Assembly (NCBI GenBank): GCA_028291545.1 | Contig: JAQGHR010000013.1 | Coordinates: 1 to 64,000, forward strand | Origin: Planctomycetota bacterium | Lineage (GTDB): Bacteria > Planctomycetota > Planctomycetia > Isosphaerales > Isosphaeraceae | Length of the DNA: 64,000 nt | Direction of reading: 5' to 3' | Shown here: positions 9,877 to 19,255 of the stretch, piece by piece | How positions within the stretch are numbered: the stretch's first letter is position 1 | Layout of the letters: every line of letters begins with the position of its first letter | Program-made: the position numbers and the translations under genes | The notes under the pieces: generated by a model | What the model was told of the DNA's origin: nothing | What the model saw: the letters and a program-made list of their open reading frames with translations, nothing else | Databases searched by the model: none

Positions 9877-10359
9877 TCAAATCGCCAGGTCCCGCAATTC
9901 CGGGGGGAGGAGCTGGAAGGACCCCTCGACGATGCGGACGATCGCTTCACGCAGGGGGGAGTGGAGCAGGATGCGGAGCTTCTTCTCCGTCTGGAGGTCC
10001 TGGAGCCAAGGTGGTAAGAAGTCGACTCCCGCGGGGGCGGCTTGAGGCACCAGGACCGCGGTCTTGTGTGCCTCCGCAGTCGCGCCGTTCTCACCTTGCG
10101 GTTCGTCCGTGGCAAGGACGGCCATATGCTTGGAACCCGAGCCCATCTCCTCGTCGCCTGTCCCTTGCAAGAGATCCTCCGGATCGACCCCCAGGGCGCG
10201 GGCGAGGCGGCGCAGGGTCGAGGCTCGGGGTACGCCGGTCTTTCCAGCTTCGATTTGATAAAGCGCGGTGCGAGAGATACTTGCCCGCTCGGCCAGGTCT
10301 TCCGGGCCCCACCCCTTGGTGAATCGCAATTGGCGAATACGCTGTGCCAGGCTCGTCAT
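9877..10359 (-). CDS. XRE-family HTH transcriptional regulator
   Basis: 160 residues. The first 65 form a typical Xre/Cro-type DNA-binding domain: LAQRIRQLRFTKGWGPEDLA, then SRTALYQIEAGKTGVPRAST (the recognition-helix region) and RRLARALGVDPEDLL. The remaining 95 residues are a linker rich in Gly, Glu and Ala and a helical end (LPPWLQDLQTEKKLRILLHS) that could mediate dimer formation or ligand sensing; I do not recognise that part. It stands alone between two long spacers, so it probably controls its own promoter and unknown distant targets. The nearest functional cluster is the polysaccharide locus, but nothing in the sequence ties the two together. Confidence 0.9.
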   Translation of the reverse strand: MTSLAQRIRQLRFTKGWGPEDLAERASISRTALYQIEAGKTGVPRASTLRRLARALGVDPEDLLQGTGDEEMGSGSKHMAVLATDEPQGENGATAEAHKTAVLVPQAAPAGVDFLPPWLQDLQTEKKLRILLHSPLREAIVRIVEGSFQLLPPELRDLAI

Positions 10360-11096
10360 CGAAGAACCTCAAAGGGTAAATGCCGAAAAATACTCGTCGG
10401 GATCGGATAACGCCAAGGATGCGGCGGTTCTCGCCCGGATGCCGGATGATCTCTCCCCCGTAACGCGGTGCGGTCTCGAAAGAGGGGAGGCGGATCAAGG
10501 CAGCGAGCGGAGACGAGGTTAGCGTACTCTCGTCCCATCAGCGTCGGGGGACCGGAGAAAAAGCGGAAGCCCGCGGACATCGATTAGCAGGCGCCGAGCA
10601 CGACCCGACGATGAACTGCACGACTCTGAACGAACAACACGACGGGGGAAACCGTGTTTCTTGATTCGGCAGCGGCCTGTTGCGGACGGCTGATCGCGAT
10701 GCGATTGCTGACAATATTAAAGTAACGACGACGGGATGTTAACGGTATCGTTATCGTTACGTCGCGAACCCTGGTGTGAATAGTAAGGAATAACTGTCTC
10801 GTCATCGTCGAACATTCCGGTTCTGCGACCTTAGAAGAACCGTACACACGCAGTGTAGCTCACATTGATGCTGGCCACAAGATGAAGAACAAGAGAAAAT
10901 CAAAGAGAACAAGTTTATCTCGCCTTGTGAACCTTGGACGAGTCGTTTTCTTCGCTCGAGAACGGAAAAACCACTCTCAAACCGACGTTCGCATTGGAAT
11001 CGCAATCGGCACGAAGACGGCGAGATCGTCAGGTATTTTCATTGAAGAGCAAATCATGTGCCATCGGGACGCCCGGGGACCATCCGCGTGAGGTGG
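10360..11096. other. Spacer without a clear gene
   Basis: About 740 bases with lower GC than the flanks, mainly at 10690-11050 (for example an A-rich stretch at 10880-10915). The short frames on both strands have no family resemblance and no ribosome sites. It includes the promoter side of the XRE gene (above 10359) and the 3' side of the acyltransferase gene. Confidence 0.45.
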
Positions 11097-12236
11097 TTAG
11101 CGGAGGAGGGCTTTCAACGCGAGGAACCTCCTCTCGATGGTGGCGTAGCTGAACGCGGCCATCGCCGTCGTGAGCGAACCGAACATGACCAGACGTAGCC
11201 CGAACTTCGGCCAGCGGCTCCAGGCCTCGATGTTGTCGCCCAGAAACACTTCCCAGACGAGGTAATGGGCGAGCATGTGATACAGATACATGCCGTAGGA
11301 GATCTTGCCGAGGTAGACCAGCGGCTTCCGCGAGAGGAATCCTGCGATCGAGTCCCTGGGCCCGTACCAGAGCATCGCGATGAATGCGGCGAAGGCCGAA
11401 GCGATGACGGGCGAGGCGTAGCGATGGACCTGATACTCCGAGATTTTCCCCGACCCGAACAGGATCGCCGGGACGATCAGGCAAGTCGCGACGCCGATCA
11501 GCACCGTCATGCGTAGAGTCGCATCGGCGAATCGCGAAGCGATCGCGGGCAGGCGATCGAGCGTCAGCGCCACCGCGCTGCCGAGCATGATGCCGAATCC
11601 GCGGGTATCGAGACGGTTGTGGATCGTGTACTCGTCGGCGAAGCCGCGGCGGATGAGCACGGCCAGGACCAGGACCCAGGCGGCGAGCCCCGCCCGGCGG
11701 CGCAGGAGGATCGCGCAGAGGATCGGCCAGGTGAAATAGAACTGCTCCTCGACGGCCAAGCTCCACAGGTGGAGGCACAGATTCTGGTGCTGCCAGACCC
11801 CTCCCTGGGGGGCGTAGTTCACGAAATAGAGCCAGATGGACGCGACATAGGAGGCGGGCGACCAGCCCCGGTGCTCGCTCACCCAGCCCCACCGCGCCCC
11901 GAGCATGGCCCAGGTGACGAAGCCGGCGTAAAGGACGTAGGGGGGCATCAGCCGGAGGAAGCGTCGGCCCCAGAATCGCCCCAGGTCGATACGGCCGGAG
12001 CGGCCAAATTCCTGGATCAGCAGGGCGGTGATCAGGAAGCCGCTGAGGACGAAGAAGAGGTCGACGCCCAGCCACCCCAGCGAGAGCCCCGGGACACCCG
12101 CATGGACGGCCATCACCGACACGATGGCGAACGCGCGGAGGCCGTCCAAGCTCTCGACGTGACGTGTGACTCGCGCCGCGCCCCGCGGAACCGCGACTTC
12201 CGGCGCACGCTCCTGGACGTCCTGGACGATCGTCAT
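11097..12236 (-). CDS. Membrane acyltransferase, acyltransferase-3 (OafA/YrhL) family
   Basis: 379 residues from an ATG at 12236 with GGAAGG upstream. The N-terminus VESLDGLRAFAIVSVMAVHA carries the family signature RAFAI...H, whose His is the presumed catalytic residue. WLGVDLFFVLSGFLITALL follows, the usual second membrane segment, and RRFLRLMPPYVLY gives the conserved RR...R..P motif. About ten hydrophobic segments follow, and the protein ends in a short basic tail. Such proteins move acetyl or other acyl groups onto sugars of surface polysaccharides. Its place beside the exopolysaccharide locus fits a role in decorating that polymer, which is inferred from position. Confidence 0.92.
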   Translation of the reverse strand: MTIVQDVQERAPEVAVPRGAARVTRHVESLDGLRAFAIVSVMAVHAGVPGLSLGWLGVDLFFVLSGFLITALLIQEFGRSGRIDLGRFWGRRFLRLMPPYVLYAGFVTWAMLGARWGWVSEHRGWSPASYVASIWLYFVNYAPQGGVWQHQNLCLHLWSLAVEEQFYFTWPILCAILLRRRAGLAAWVLVLAVLIRRGFADEYTIHNRLDTRGFGIMLGSAVALTLDRLPAIASRFADATLRMTVLIGVATCLIVPAILFGSGKISEYQVHRYASPVIASAFAAFIAMLWYGPRDSIAGFLSRKPLVYLGKISYGMYLYHMLAHYLVWEVFLGDNIEAWSRWPKFGLRLVMFGSLTTAMAAFSYATIERRFLALKALLR

Positions 12237-12698
12237 CGGTTCGCCGCCTTCCTTACGGATCAGGTGTGTCCGTCCCGTTCTCCGTACTGAATCTCGTGAG
12301 TGCCGAAAGAATCGCGGGACGGCGTGCCTCGCTCGTAAAAGAACAAACTAGGATATCGGAACGAAAAATGGAAGTGGGTACGGGATTTTCGGGTGCGAAG
12401 TTGACGAAAAATGACACAACGCCGCAAAAAAGCGAACATCGCGAGAAATGAGTTGAGAAACTCGCGTACGCAAGTCAGAATTGACCCGAATTGAGCGAGT
12501 AGACGCTCGCGCAACCGCACAAAGCCGTTCGATCATGATTGTGACTTCGCGGGTGCCGGGCGATTCCGGGTCTCCGGCACCGGCGGTGGCGCTTCGATCC
12601 GGGAAAGATGGTCCCGGGGAGCCGGGGCTCGTCGCCCGCCCTCCAGATTCCCGTCCTCTCGCCTCCACCGGTCTTTCCTCGGTCGTCAGGGAGCATTC
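12237..12698. promoter_or_regulatory. Divergent spacer between acyltransferase and GT39-like genes
   Basis: 460 bases between divergent genes. The centre (about 12330-12470) is A-rich (aaaagaacaaactaggatat, gaaaaatgacacaac) and is where I would place promoters for both sides. No gene is visible; frames here lack ribosome sites and family resemblance. Confidence 0.45.
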
Positions 12699-14357
12699 AT
12701 GAAGCTGTCCATCTCGCCGACCGCCCCCCCTGCAGACGTCTCGCGCACGCGAAGAGAGAGGCTACACTCGGTGGCGGGCCTGGTGTGCTGCGTGACGTCG
12801 AGCGTCGTCGCCGCGGCGTGCTTCTTGCCGCATCAATCGCTGTGGAACGACGAGGCGACGCAGATGAGCGGGCTGAGGCTGAGCCCGATCGGCGTGGTCC
12901 TCTGGCTGACCAATCGGATCGATCACGACTTCGGCGTGCCCGACGACCGGATGCCGCCGATCAGCTACTGGGCGGGATGGGCCTGGTCGAAGGCCTTCGG
13001 CCTGGAAGAGGTCCCGTTGCGATGGTTGGGCGTGGCCTGCGTGGCGGCGGCGACGGCCCTGGTCTTCGACTCGGCCCGGAGGGGCTGGGGGCTGGCCTCG
13101 GCGTGGGCGGCCGGGCTCCTGTTCGCGCTGTCGCCGAACGTGGCCGTGCAGGCGGTCGAGATCCGTGCCTATCCGCTGCTGATTCTGGCCTCGGCATGCA
13201 TCTTCGCCTGCCTCGTCCGATTCCTGATCGCGGAGGAGCCGGGCCGGACGAGATGGTTGATCGGGCTGACGGCCAGCGGGATCCTCGCGACGTATACACA
13301 CTTCTTCGGCCTGGTAGCCAGCGGCGCGGCATTCCTCGCCGCGCTCGTGATGACCCGGGCCAGGCGAGGGCGGATCGGGCCGGTCCTGGTGGCGGGGACC
13401 GTGTCGGGATTGGCCGCGATGGCGCTGATCCCGTTCGTATTTGCCTCGGTCGGGATTTCCAGGTCGATGGGGGCGGGGTTTCGCGAGAAGGTCGCCGGCC
13501 TGGGGCGGCTGGCCGGTCGGCTGCTGGCGCACCCGTCGATGATGCTGCATCGCTACGTGATCGCCGCAACGATCGCCGGAGGCGTGCTGGCGCTCGTCGG
13601 GGCAATCGCCCGGCGTCGAACGCCGGTGACAGGCGGCCTGATCGTGGCGCTGGCCTCGGGCGCGACGGTCGTCGCTGGCGTGCATCTTGCGCAGTCGTCG
13701 TTCGACGCGGCGAGCCCGAGCTACAACGCCTGGATGCTCCCGGCCGTGGCGCTCTTGATGGCATCCGGGCTGGCATCGGCGTCGCGAACGGTCCGGATCG
13801 GCACGGCGCTCGGCGTGGCGATGATGATCGCGGCCGACATTGACGGGATCGTTCAACTCGCCGTCCACGGAGACGCCTTCGCCCACACGCCCCATCGACG
13901 GATCGCCTCGATCGTGCGTGAGCTCGGTCCCGATCGGGTCGCCATCGTCCATGAGCACAATTCGCGCGAGCGATGGCAGGTCTACGCACCGATTCGCTAC
14001 GAGTTCGGGAAGACGGTCCCGCAATATCTCTATCAGGGGGAGGGCGCGGACGGGCCGCGGCTCTCGTCCTATCCCGACCCGGCGAAGGGGGACGAGCCCG
14101 AGTCGCGCCTGCCGGAATACGTGATCGTGATCCAGTCGGACTCGATTCACGCCCCCGAACTGGTCCGCCGCCTCCAGGGGCCGCCCACCGCGAAGGCCGA
14201 CGGCCCGCTTGCGAAGGAGTTCTCCGCCAGCGAGAGGTGGGAGCGGGTGCGGGAGGCGACCTTCCTCGCCTTCATCGAGACGCACCTGGACGTTTTCCGA
14301 CGGAAGGATGCCGGAACGATCGCGCGTACACCCTTGAAGGAGTTCACCCCGCGATGA
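12699..14357 (+). CDS. GT39/ArnT-like membrane glycosyltransferase
   Basis: 552 residues from the ATG at 12699, with AGGGAG five bases upstream. A first membrane segment (VAGLVCCVTSSVVAAACFLP) is followed by SLWNDEATQMSG, whose acidic pair matches the D-E of the first outer loop in GT-C transferases of the PMT/ArnT type. About ten further hydrophobic segments follow, then a soluble C-terminal part of about 150 residues (for example LPEYVIVIQSDSIHAPELVR). Such enzymes use polyprenyl-phosphate sugars as donors outside the membrane. The stop overlaps the start of rfbC by ATGA, so the two are translationally coupled. It could take its donor from the DPM1-like enzyme at 35526, which is an inference. 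Confidence 0.85.
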   Translation: MKLSISPTAPPADVSRTRRERLHSVAGLVCCVTSSVVAAACFLPHQSLWNDEATQMSGLRLSPIGVVLWLTNRIDHDFGVPDDRMPPISYWAGWAWSKAFGLEEVPLRWLGVACVAAATALVFDSARRGWGLASAWAAGLLFALSPNVAVQAVEIRAYPLLILASACIFACLVRFLIAEEPGRTRWLIGLTASGILATYTHFFGLVASGAAFLAALVMTRARRGRIGPVLVAGTVSGLAAMALIPFVFASVGISRSMGAGFREKVAGLGRLAGRLLAHPSMMLHRYVIAATIAGGVLALVGAIARRRTPVTGGLIVALASGATVVAGVHLAQSSFDAASPSYNAWMLPAVALLMASGLASASRTVRIGTALGVAMMIAADIDGIVQLAVHGDAFAHTPHRRIASIVRELGPDRVAIVHEHNSRERWQVYAPIRYEFGKTVPQYLYQGEGADGPRLSSYPDPAKGDEPESRLPEYVIVIQSDSIHAPELVRRLQGPPTAKADGPLAKEFSASERWERVREATFLAFIETHLDVFRRKDAGTIARTPLKEFTPR

Positions 14358-14923
14358 ATGTCATCGAGACGAAATTGTCCGGCGTCCTGATCCTGGAGAC
14401 GAAGATCTACCGCGACGATCGCGGGCACTTCCTCGAGGCCTGGCACGAATCCCGGTACGAGGAGGCCGGCTTGCCGAGGCGGTTCGTGCAGGACAACATG
14501 TCGTATTCGACGAAGGGGGTTCTCCGGGGACTCCACTTCCAGACCCCGGCGGCACAGGCCAAGCTCGTCTCGGTGCTTTGCGGCTCGGTTTATGACGTGG
14601 CGGTCGACGTCCGCGTCGGCTCGCCGACCTTCGGCCAGTGGGTGGGGATGCACCTGTCGGCCGAGAACGGCAGGCAGGCCTACATCCCGGAGGGTTTCGC
14701 CCACGGTTTCGCGGTCACGGGCGAGGAGGCGCTGGTGCTCTACAAATGCACCGAGTTCTACAGCCCGAAGGACGAGGTGGGCCTGCTCTGGAACGACCCG
14801 GCGATCGGGATCGAGTGGCCGATCGCCGACCCGATCCTGTCGCGCAAGGACGCCGATTCGCTGCCGCTGTCGGCGATCATCCGCGATCGCTTGCCCCGGC
14901 TCGCCCCGGCCCCGGCGGCCTGA
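14354..14923 (+). CDS. rfbC: dTDP-4-dehydrorhamnose 3,5-epimerase
   Basis: 189 residues from the ATG at 14354, which overlaps the stop of the upstream gene (ATGA). The sequence is typical of RfbC/RmlC cupins: LILETKIYRDDRGHFLEAWH, RRFVQDNMSYSTKGVLRGLH (with the catalytic-type His in RGLHFQ), GSVYDVAVDVRVGSPTFG, and then YIPEGFAHGF, which is near invariant. Length matches the family. It converts dTDP-4-dehydro-6-deoxy-glucose to the L-lyxo form on the way to dTDP-L-rhamnose. The partners RfbA, RfbB and RfbD are not in this window and must lie elsewhere if the pathway is complete. Its presence suggests rhamnose or a related 6-deoxysugar in the polymer. Confidence 0.96.
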   Translation: MNVIETKLSGVLILETKIYRDDRGHFLEAWHESRYEEAGLPRRFVQDNMSYSTKGVLRGLHFQTPAAQAKLVSVLCGSVYDVAVDVRVGSPTFGQWVGMHLSAENGRQAYIPEGFAHGFAVTGEEALVLYKCTEFYSPKDEVGLLWNDPAIGIEWPIADPILSRKDADSLPLSAIIRDRLPRLAPAPAA

Positions 14924-15160
14924 TCGCTCATCCGTCGGGTCGAACGCGTCCGTCCCGGGATCGCGATCGCAAACGGAGAGGAATCGACGATCGCCCTTGG
15001 CTCATGAGGCCGGATCGGTGGCTCTTGAACGGCGACGGTCCCTGGCCGCCCCGCCCTCGGGATTGGCGGGTACCGATCGCGCGATCGCCGGGACCCTCTC
15101 AGAGCAGCCTGGCGCCGCCAACGCTCCGGCCTCATGAGCCCGATGGGTCTTGCCCGTTTG

Positions 15161-16510
15161 CTATTCCAGGGCCATCTCGTCCACATCCTCCAGGTCGTCG
15201 GGGTCGAGCTCCCAGGGGTCACAATCCAGCCCCATCAGCCCCCCGACGGCCAGCAAGTACACGGGGCTGAACATCGCGTTGGAGAGGTTGTCGATCATGT
15301 AGAGCGTCAACAGGATGGCCAGGACGGCGGCGGGCGCCATCTGGAGGCTGCCCCAGAGCGCGGGGGGATAGCGCTTTCGGAGCCGCAGGACGGGCAAAGT
15401 GTAGATCGCCGTGAGCACGGCCAGGCCGACGAAGCCGCGGTCTCCCAGGGTGATGATCCAGAGACCGTCGGTGATGGTCGTGTCCTTGCCGTCCTCGTCG
15501 GCGACGCGGGCGCGGCCCCATCCCCCCCAGCCGAACCAGGGCTGCTCCATCGCCTTCGCGGCCAGGACGTTCTCGTTCTTGAAACGGAACTCGATCGATT
15601 CGCCGCGGTCTTCGCCGAGGGTGGAATTGATCATCGCCACGACGTTCTCGCCCGACCACAGCCCTGTGCTCCGCAGCGCCATGTAGACCGTGGGGATCGC
15701 GACCAGGGCCAGGACGATCGCGAAATTGCGGTACTTCGCCGCCACCCAGATCGCGACCAGGCCGGCGAGCAGGAGCATCAAGGCACCGGTCGATTTGCAA
15801 AGGATTGTCGTCACGATCAAGGCGCTGAGCAGCGGCCCGAACGGCCGTCCTGCGATCTCGCGGACGCCGCTCCTCCACATCCAGATGCCGATAAGGCACG
15901 CCGCGGCCATCCACATGCCCAGCTCCAGGCCGCTCTGCATGAAGACCATCGGCCGGTATCCGCCGTACCGCACGACGTGGAGGAACGACGAGGCCATGAA
16001 CCCGTAGATCTGGCCGTGCAGCATCGGGCTCATCTTCAATTCATACAAGCAGAACGGGATGTAGAGCAGGCCGCCGATCACGATCTCGCGCGCCAGGTCC
16101 TCGAGGCCCTCGGGAGTTGTCAGGTAGACGCGGCCGATGAGATACGGCAGCCCATAGGTGATGACGTTGCTGACCACGCCGGAGGCGCCGTCGTACGGGC
16201 CGAGGTCGTTGGTCATCGACGACAGGAAGGGAACGAGGCACCAGGCGAGCATCGGCAGGTCGATCGGCCGGAATCTCAGCGACCGCAGCGCCGCGGGATC
16301 GAACAGGATCGCGCCGAGGAGGACTCCGAGAGAGGCGGCCGAGGCCTTGGTGTAGTCCGGCAGGCCGGGGAGCGGGATCGCCAGGCACGGCAGGAAAAGC
16401 CATCCCAGCACGAACGCGCGCACGGCGGCCTTCGACGGCGTCATCTTCGAGAACAGGAAGATGGCAACAAGCGGCCAGGCACACAGGGCCGTGTAGGCGA
16501 ATCCGATCAT
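15161..16510 (-). CDS. O-antigen ligase/polymerase-like membrane protein
   Basis: 449 residues, with about eleven hydrophobic segments and one large loop between the later ones (about residues 290-360, TGLWSGENVVAMINSTLGED to FGWGGWGRARVADED). The loop placement and a Trp/Gly-rich motif in it are usual for the Wzy/WaaL (O-antigen ligase) family. The C-terminus is a short acidic tail (ELDPDDLEDVDEMALE). It overlaps the upstream GT2 gene by 4 bases and is the last gene of the long minus-strand run. It probably polymerises the repeat unit on the outer side of the membrane; ligase against polymerase cannot be decided from sequence alone. Confidence 0.85.
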   Translation of the reverse strand: MIGFAYTALCAWPLVAIFLFSKMTPSKAAVRAFVLGWLFLPCLAIPLPGLPDYTKASAASLGVLLGAILFDPAALRSLRFRPIDLPMLAWCLVPFLSSMTNDLGPYDGASGVVSNVITYGLPYLIGRVYLTTPEGLEDLAREIVIGGLLYIPFCLYELKMSPMLHGQIYGFMASSFLHVVRYGGYRPMVFMQSGLELGMWMAAACLIGIWMWRSGVREIAGRPFGPLLSALIVTTILCKSTGALMLLLAGLVAIWVAAKYRNFAIVLALVAIPTVYMALRSTGLWSGENVVAMINSTLGEDRGESIEFRFKNENVLAAKAMEQPWFGWGGWGRARVADEDGKDTTITDGLWIITLGDRGFVGLAVLTAIYTLPVLRLRKRYPPALWGSLQMAPAAVLAILLTLYMIDNLSNAMFSPVYLLAVGGLMGLDCDPWELDPDDLEDVDEMALE

Positions 16511-17343
16511 CTCGGGCTGGGCCTCAGCTTGCGACGGAGCCGGCCGACGATCGAGCGGTCGGTCTGGTACCGGTACCAGTCGAGCTGCGTCTTCAGTGGC
16601 TCGACCAGGATCTGGCGGGCGTCATCGCGGATCCAGGCGGCATATTCCTCGGGCGTCTTGATCCCGCGCTTGCGGGCCGTGAGCGCGGCCTGCTCGCTCA
16701 TGCCACCCGGCCGGTTCATGAGGCAGTGGGGCGACCTCGGGTCGTCCATGTTGTGAGCCATCAGCAAGGGCAGGGGATATCCGTTGATCAGGCCCTCGGC
16801 CGTCATCCGCCTCTGATCGACGGGGAACCCGTAATGCTCGCCGGGCGGAATGATGTGGGAAACCATGAGATCCTTGCGCGCGAGGAAGGACTGCCCGGCG
16901 ATCCACATGTTGCGGAAGACCCGCGTGCCGCCGACGTCGAGGATCTTGTGATTCGCGAGCGATTCGTCCCAGTCTTCGGGCAGGAAGATCCAGCAGCCGA
17001 GCATCCCGAATCTCGGCTCGGAGCGAACCATGGGGGCGATCCGCTCGGTCCAGCCGGGGGGCAGGAGGATGTCGTCGTCGATCTTGCCCACCAGGTCGGA
17101 CTCGGCCTTCTCGAAGAACCAGAGGCAGGGCTCACGCTGCATGACGTTGTCGGCCGACAGGCGCTTGCGGACGACGCGCGGGTCGTCGAGCTCGGCGATC
17201 AGGTCGGCGGTGCCGTCTTGCGAGCCGTTGTCCCAGCAGGAGAGCCGGAAATCGGCCGGGTCCTGGAGCAGGTGCCGGAGCGTCTTCTCGACGTACTCGA
17301 GGCGGTTCCAGGTGATGAGCAGGAGATCAACGGGTGAGCTCAT
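16507..17343 (-). CDS. Family 2 glycosyltransferase
   Basis: 278 residues. A GT-A fold N-terminus, VDLLLITWNRLEYVEKTLRH, is followed by LSCWDNGSQDGTADL (nucleotide site) and VGKIDDDILLPPGW, in which DDD is the metal-binding DxD motif. The rest is a variable acceptor part with FRNMWIAGQSFLARKDLM. There are no membrane segments, so it acts in the cytoplasm on a lipid-linked sugar. It overlaps the gene before it by 17 bases and the one after by 4 bases, so it sits firmly in the operon. Donor and linkage cannot be read from the sequence. Confidence 0.92.
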   Translation of the reverse strand: MSSPVDLLLITWNRLEYVEKTLRHLLQDPADFRLSCWDNGSQDGTADLIAELDDPRVVRKRLSADNVMQREPCLWFFEKAESDLVGKIDDDILLPPGWTERIAPMVRSEPRFGMLGCWIFLPEDWDESLANHKILDVGGTRVFRNMWIAGQSFLARKDLMVSHIIPPGEHYGFPVDQRRMTAEGLINGYPLPLLMAHNMDDPRSPHCLMNRPGGMSEQAALTARKRGIKTPEEYAAWIRDDARQILVEPLKTQLDWYRYQTDRSIVGRLRRKLRPSPR

Positions 17344-18367
17344 GAGTCCTCTTCTCGGCGATCATGGCGTGGAAGGTCTCCGAAGCGACCTTCGCCGCGT
17401 CGGCCCAGTCCCCGTGTTGCCCGAACCAAGCCGCATTGCGCAGGCCGATCTCTTCGAGGTCGACCGATCGCAGGCGTCGGAGGGTCTGGATCAGCCGCCC
17501 GGTGGACGGCTGGAAGACGGGATTGGCGGCCAGGCGCAGCGTCTCGCCGACGTTGCCGACATCGGGACCGATGACCGGCCGGCCGAACGTGAACCCGAGG
17601 AACACCACTCCGCTGTTGAGGCAGTTGAACCTCGGCACGAGGACGGCGTCGCAGGCGTTGACGTACAACTCGACGCGATCGTCGGGGATGATATCGATGA
17701 CCTCGGTCAGACGCCCGCGCGCGAGGGCCTTGTCGGCCGCCAGCAGCACGCGATCGCGACGGCCGAGGGGCGGAGTCCGACCGACCAGGAGGACGTGCCA
17801 GCCGGAGAAGGCGGCCGCCCGCAGCACCAGCCGGTACTCGCGGATCGAGCGGATCGCCCCGAAGACGAGCAGGACGGGCCGACCGCCGGGATCCAGCCCG
17901 ATCCGGGCGCGGGCGTCGTCCCGATCACGATTTCGATGGAGGTCCCAGTATCCGCCGGCCGGGATCCTGCGAGTGTCAAAGTCCCGCGCGTATTTCGCCC
18001 GGATGGTTTCGATCGAATCCGCACCGTGATGAAACTGAACGCATGCGAACCGGGCCGTCATGTCGTAGAGGGCGTTGAATCCCGGATGATCGGGCATTTC
18101 GTGACGGTGGCTATTGTGAACCGTCCAGGCGATGACCCCGGCCCGCGATGACGCTTCGAACCAGGAGAGGATCCGCGAGAGGTCCTCGCCGGACGGGGCC
18201 TGATAGTCCACGAGCTGCTCGGGCCAGTGGATCCACGTGACATCGGCCGGTCGGTCGGGGTCGGTCGGGTGGTCGTAGCGGAACGTCCAGCCCAGGGGCT
18301 TCAAGGCGGCCTCGAAGTTGTCGAGGTAGCTGTTCAGGCCGCGGAGGTGGGGGATGGAGATTTCCAT
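17327..18367 (-). CDS. GT-B type glycosyltransferase (GT4-like)
   Basis: 346 residues. The N-terminal half has the layout of a GT-B acceptor domain (MEISIPHLRGLNSYLDNFEA, then WTVHNSHRHE). The C-terminal half opens with RPVLLVFGAIRSIREYRLVL and WHVLLVGRTPP, and carries YVNACDAVLVPRFNCLNSGV and GRPVIGPDVGNVGE, which correspond to the donor-binding loop of GT4 enzymes, although the usual E-x7-E pair is not clear. The start at 18367 gives a leader typical of the family. It is preceded by a 97-base gap, one of the larger gaps in the run. Substrate unknown. Confidence 0.85.
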   Translation of the reverse strand: MEISIPHLRGLNSYLDNFEAALKPLGWTFRYDHPTDPDRPADVTWIHWPEQLVDYQAPSGEDLSRILSWFEASSRAGVIAWTVHNSHRHEMPDHPGFNALYDMTARFACVQFHHGADSIETIRAKYARDFDTRRIPAGGYWDLHRNRDRDDARARIGLDPGGRPVLLVFGAIRSIREYRLVLRAAAFSGWHVLLVGRTPPLGRRDRVLLAADKALARGRLTEVIDIIPDDRVELYVNACDAVLVPRFNCLNSGVVFLGFTFGRPVIGPDVGNVGETLRLAANPVFQPSTGRLIQTLRRLRSVDLEEIGLRNAAWFGQHGDWADAAKVASETFHAMIAEKRTHELTR

Positions 18368-18464
18368 CGGGGAGGTGCCTGTGTTCTTCTTTGAGCGGTT
18401 CCGGCATGACGACGAGTCCGGCGGCGGGCGTCCGTGCCCGCCACTCTGGAGGGAGGCCGCTGGA

Positions 18465-19193
18465 TCAATCGGTCCATCGCTTGCGCGCGATGACCATCAG
18501 GTGCAGGGCCCACAGGTCCTGGTGCGTCTTGCGGGTGAGATGGGCGGCCTTGTACGCCAACGTTCGCATGATGGGGGCGGAAAGTGGCGCCGGCATCGGC
18601 GCGAGGAAGCGGTCGCAGAGGTCGTGCTCGACGTCGAATCCGCCGGCGTCCATCATGGAACAGAGCGAATCGAATCGGAAGAAACGGAGGTGGAAGTAGT
18701 CGAAATCCTGGTAGACCTGGTGGTTCGACCAGGGCAGGATCAGCCCCTTTCCGCGCAGGATACGGAGCCGATTCGCCAGGTAGAAATGGTTCGGGACGCT
18801 TATCAGCGCGTGGCCGCCCGGGCGGAGGGCGCGGTGCGCTTCCTTGATCAGGCCGAGGGGGTCGACCACGTGCTCGAGGATGTCGGTCATGACCACCAGA
18901 TCGAACCTGGCATCCTCGACGGGGAGGCCGGTCGAGATATCGTGCTGGATCGTGGTGTAGCCGTTGGCCTCGGCGCGGTCGAGGGCTTCCCTCGCCACGT
19001 CGAGGCCGGTGAACTCGCGGCGGCTGACCTGGCCGAGGAACTGGACGCCCGGCCCGCAGCCGACGTCGAGCACCTGGGCGGTCTCGGGCGGCAGCAGGTC
19101 GAAGATGAAGTCGAGGCGGCCAGTCCGACCCTCGTCGGCATGAAGATTGGCCGAGGTGTATCGCTCGTGATGAGCCTGGGTCACGCCAGACAT
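18465..19193 (-). CDS. Class I SAM-dependent methyltransferase
   Basis: 242 residues from an ATG at 19193 with GGAGG six bases upstream. The SAM site is clear: QVLDVGCGPGVQFLGQ (motif I, DVGCGPG), then EFTGLDVAREALDRAE, ARFDLVVMTDILEHV (motif for the adenine side) and ALRPGGHALISVPN. The remainder (ILPWSNHQVYQDFDYFHLRF, C-terminal helices) resembles methyltransferases found in cell-surface sugar clusters, which methylate a sugar hydroxyl or a sugar carboxylate. In this operon the natural substrate is a residue of the lipid-linked repeat unit or the chain end, which is inferred from context. Confidence 0.92.
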   Translation of the reverse strand: MSGVTQAHHERYTSANLHADEGRTGRLDFIFDLLPPETAQVLDVGCGPGVQFLGQVSRREFTGLDVAREALDRAEANGYTTIQHDISTGLPVEDARFDLVVMTDILEHVVDPLGLIKEAHRALRPGGHALISVPNHFYLANRLRILRGKGLILPWSNHQVYQDFDYFHLRFFRFDSLCSMMDAGGFDVEHDLCDRFLAPMPAPLSAPIMRTLAYKAAHLTRKTHQDLWALHLMVIARKRWTD

Positions 19194-19255
19194 GAAACCC
19201 TCCGGTCTCGTAGGGGATGGGCGATGCGGTGAACACGCGAGAGGAGACGCATGAT

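Noticed and set aside
9860..9885. tRNA T-loop-like string ggttcaaatc
   Set aside because: The flanking bases do not pair into a T stem, and no acceptor or anticodon stem is present; it overlaps the end of the XRE gene.
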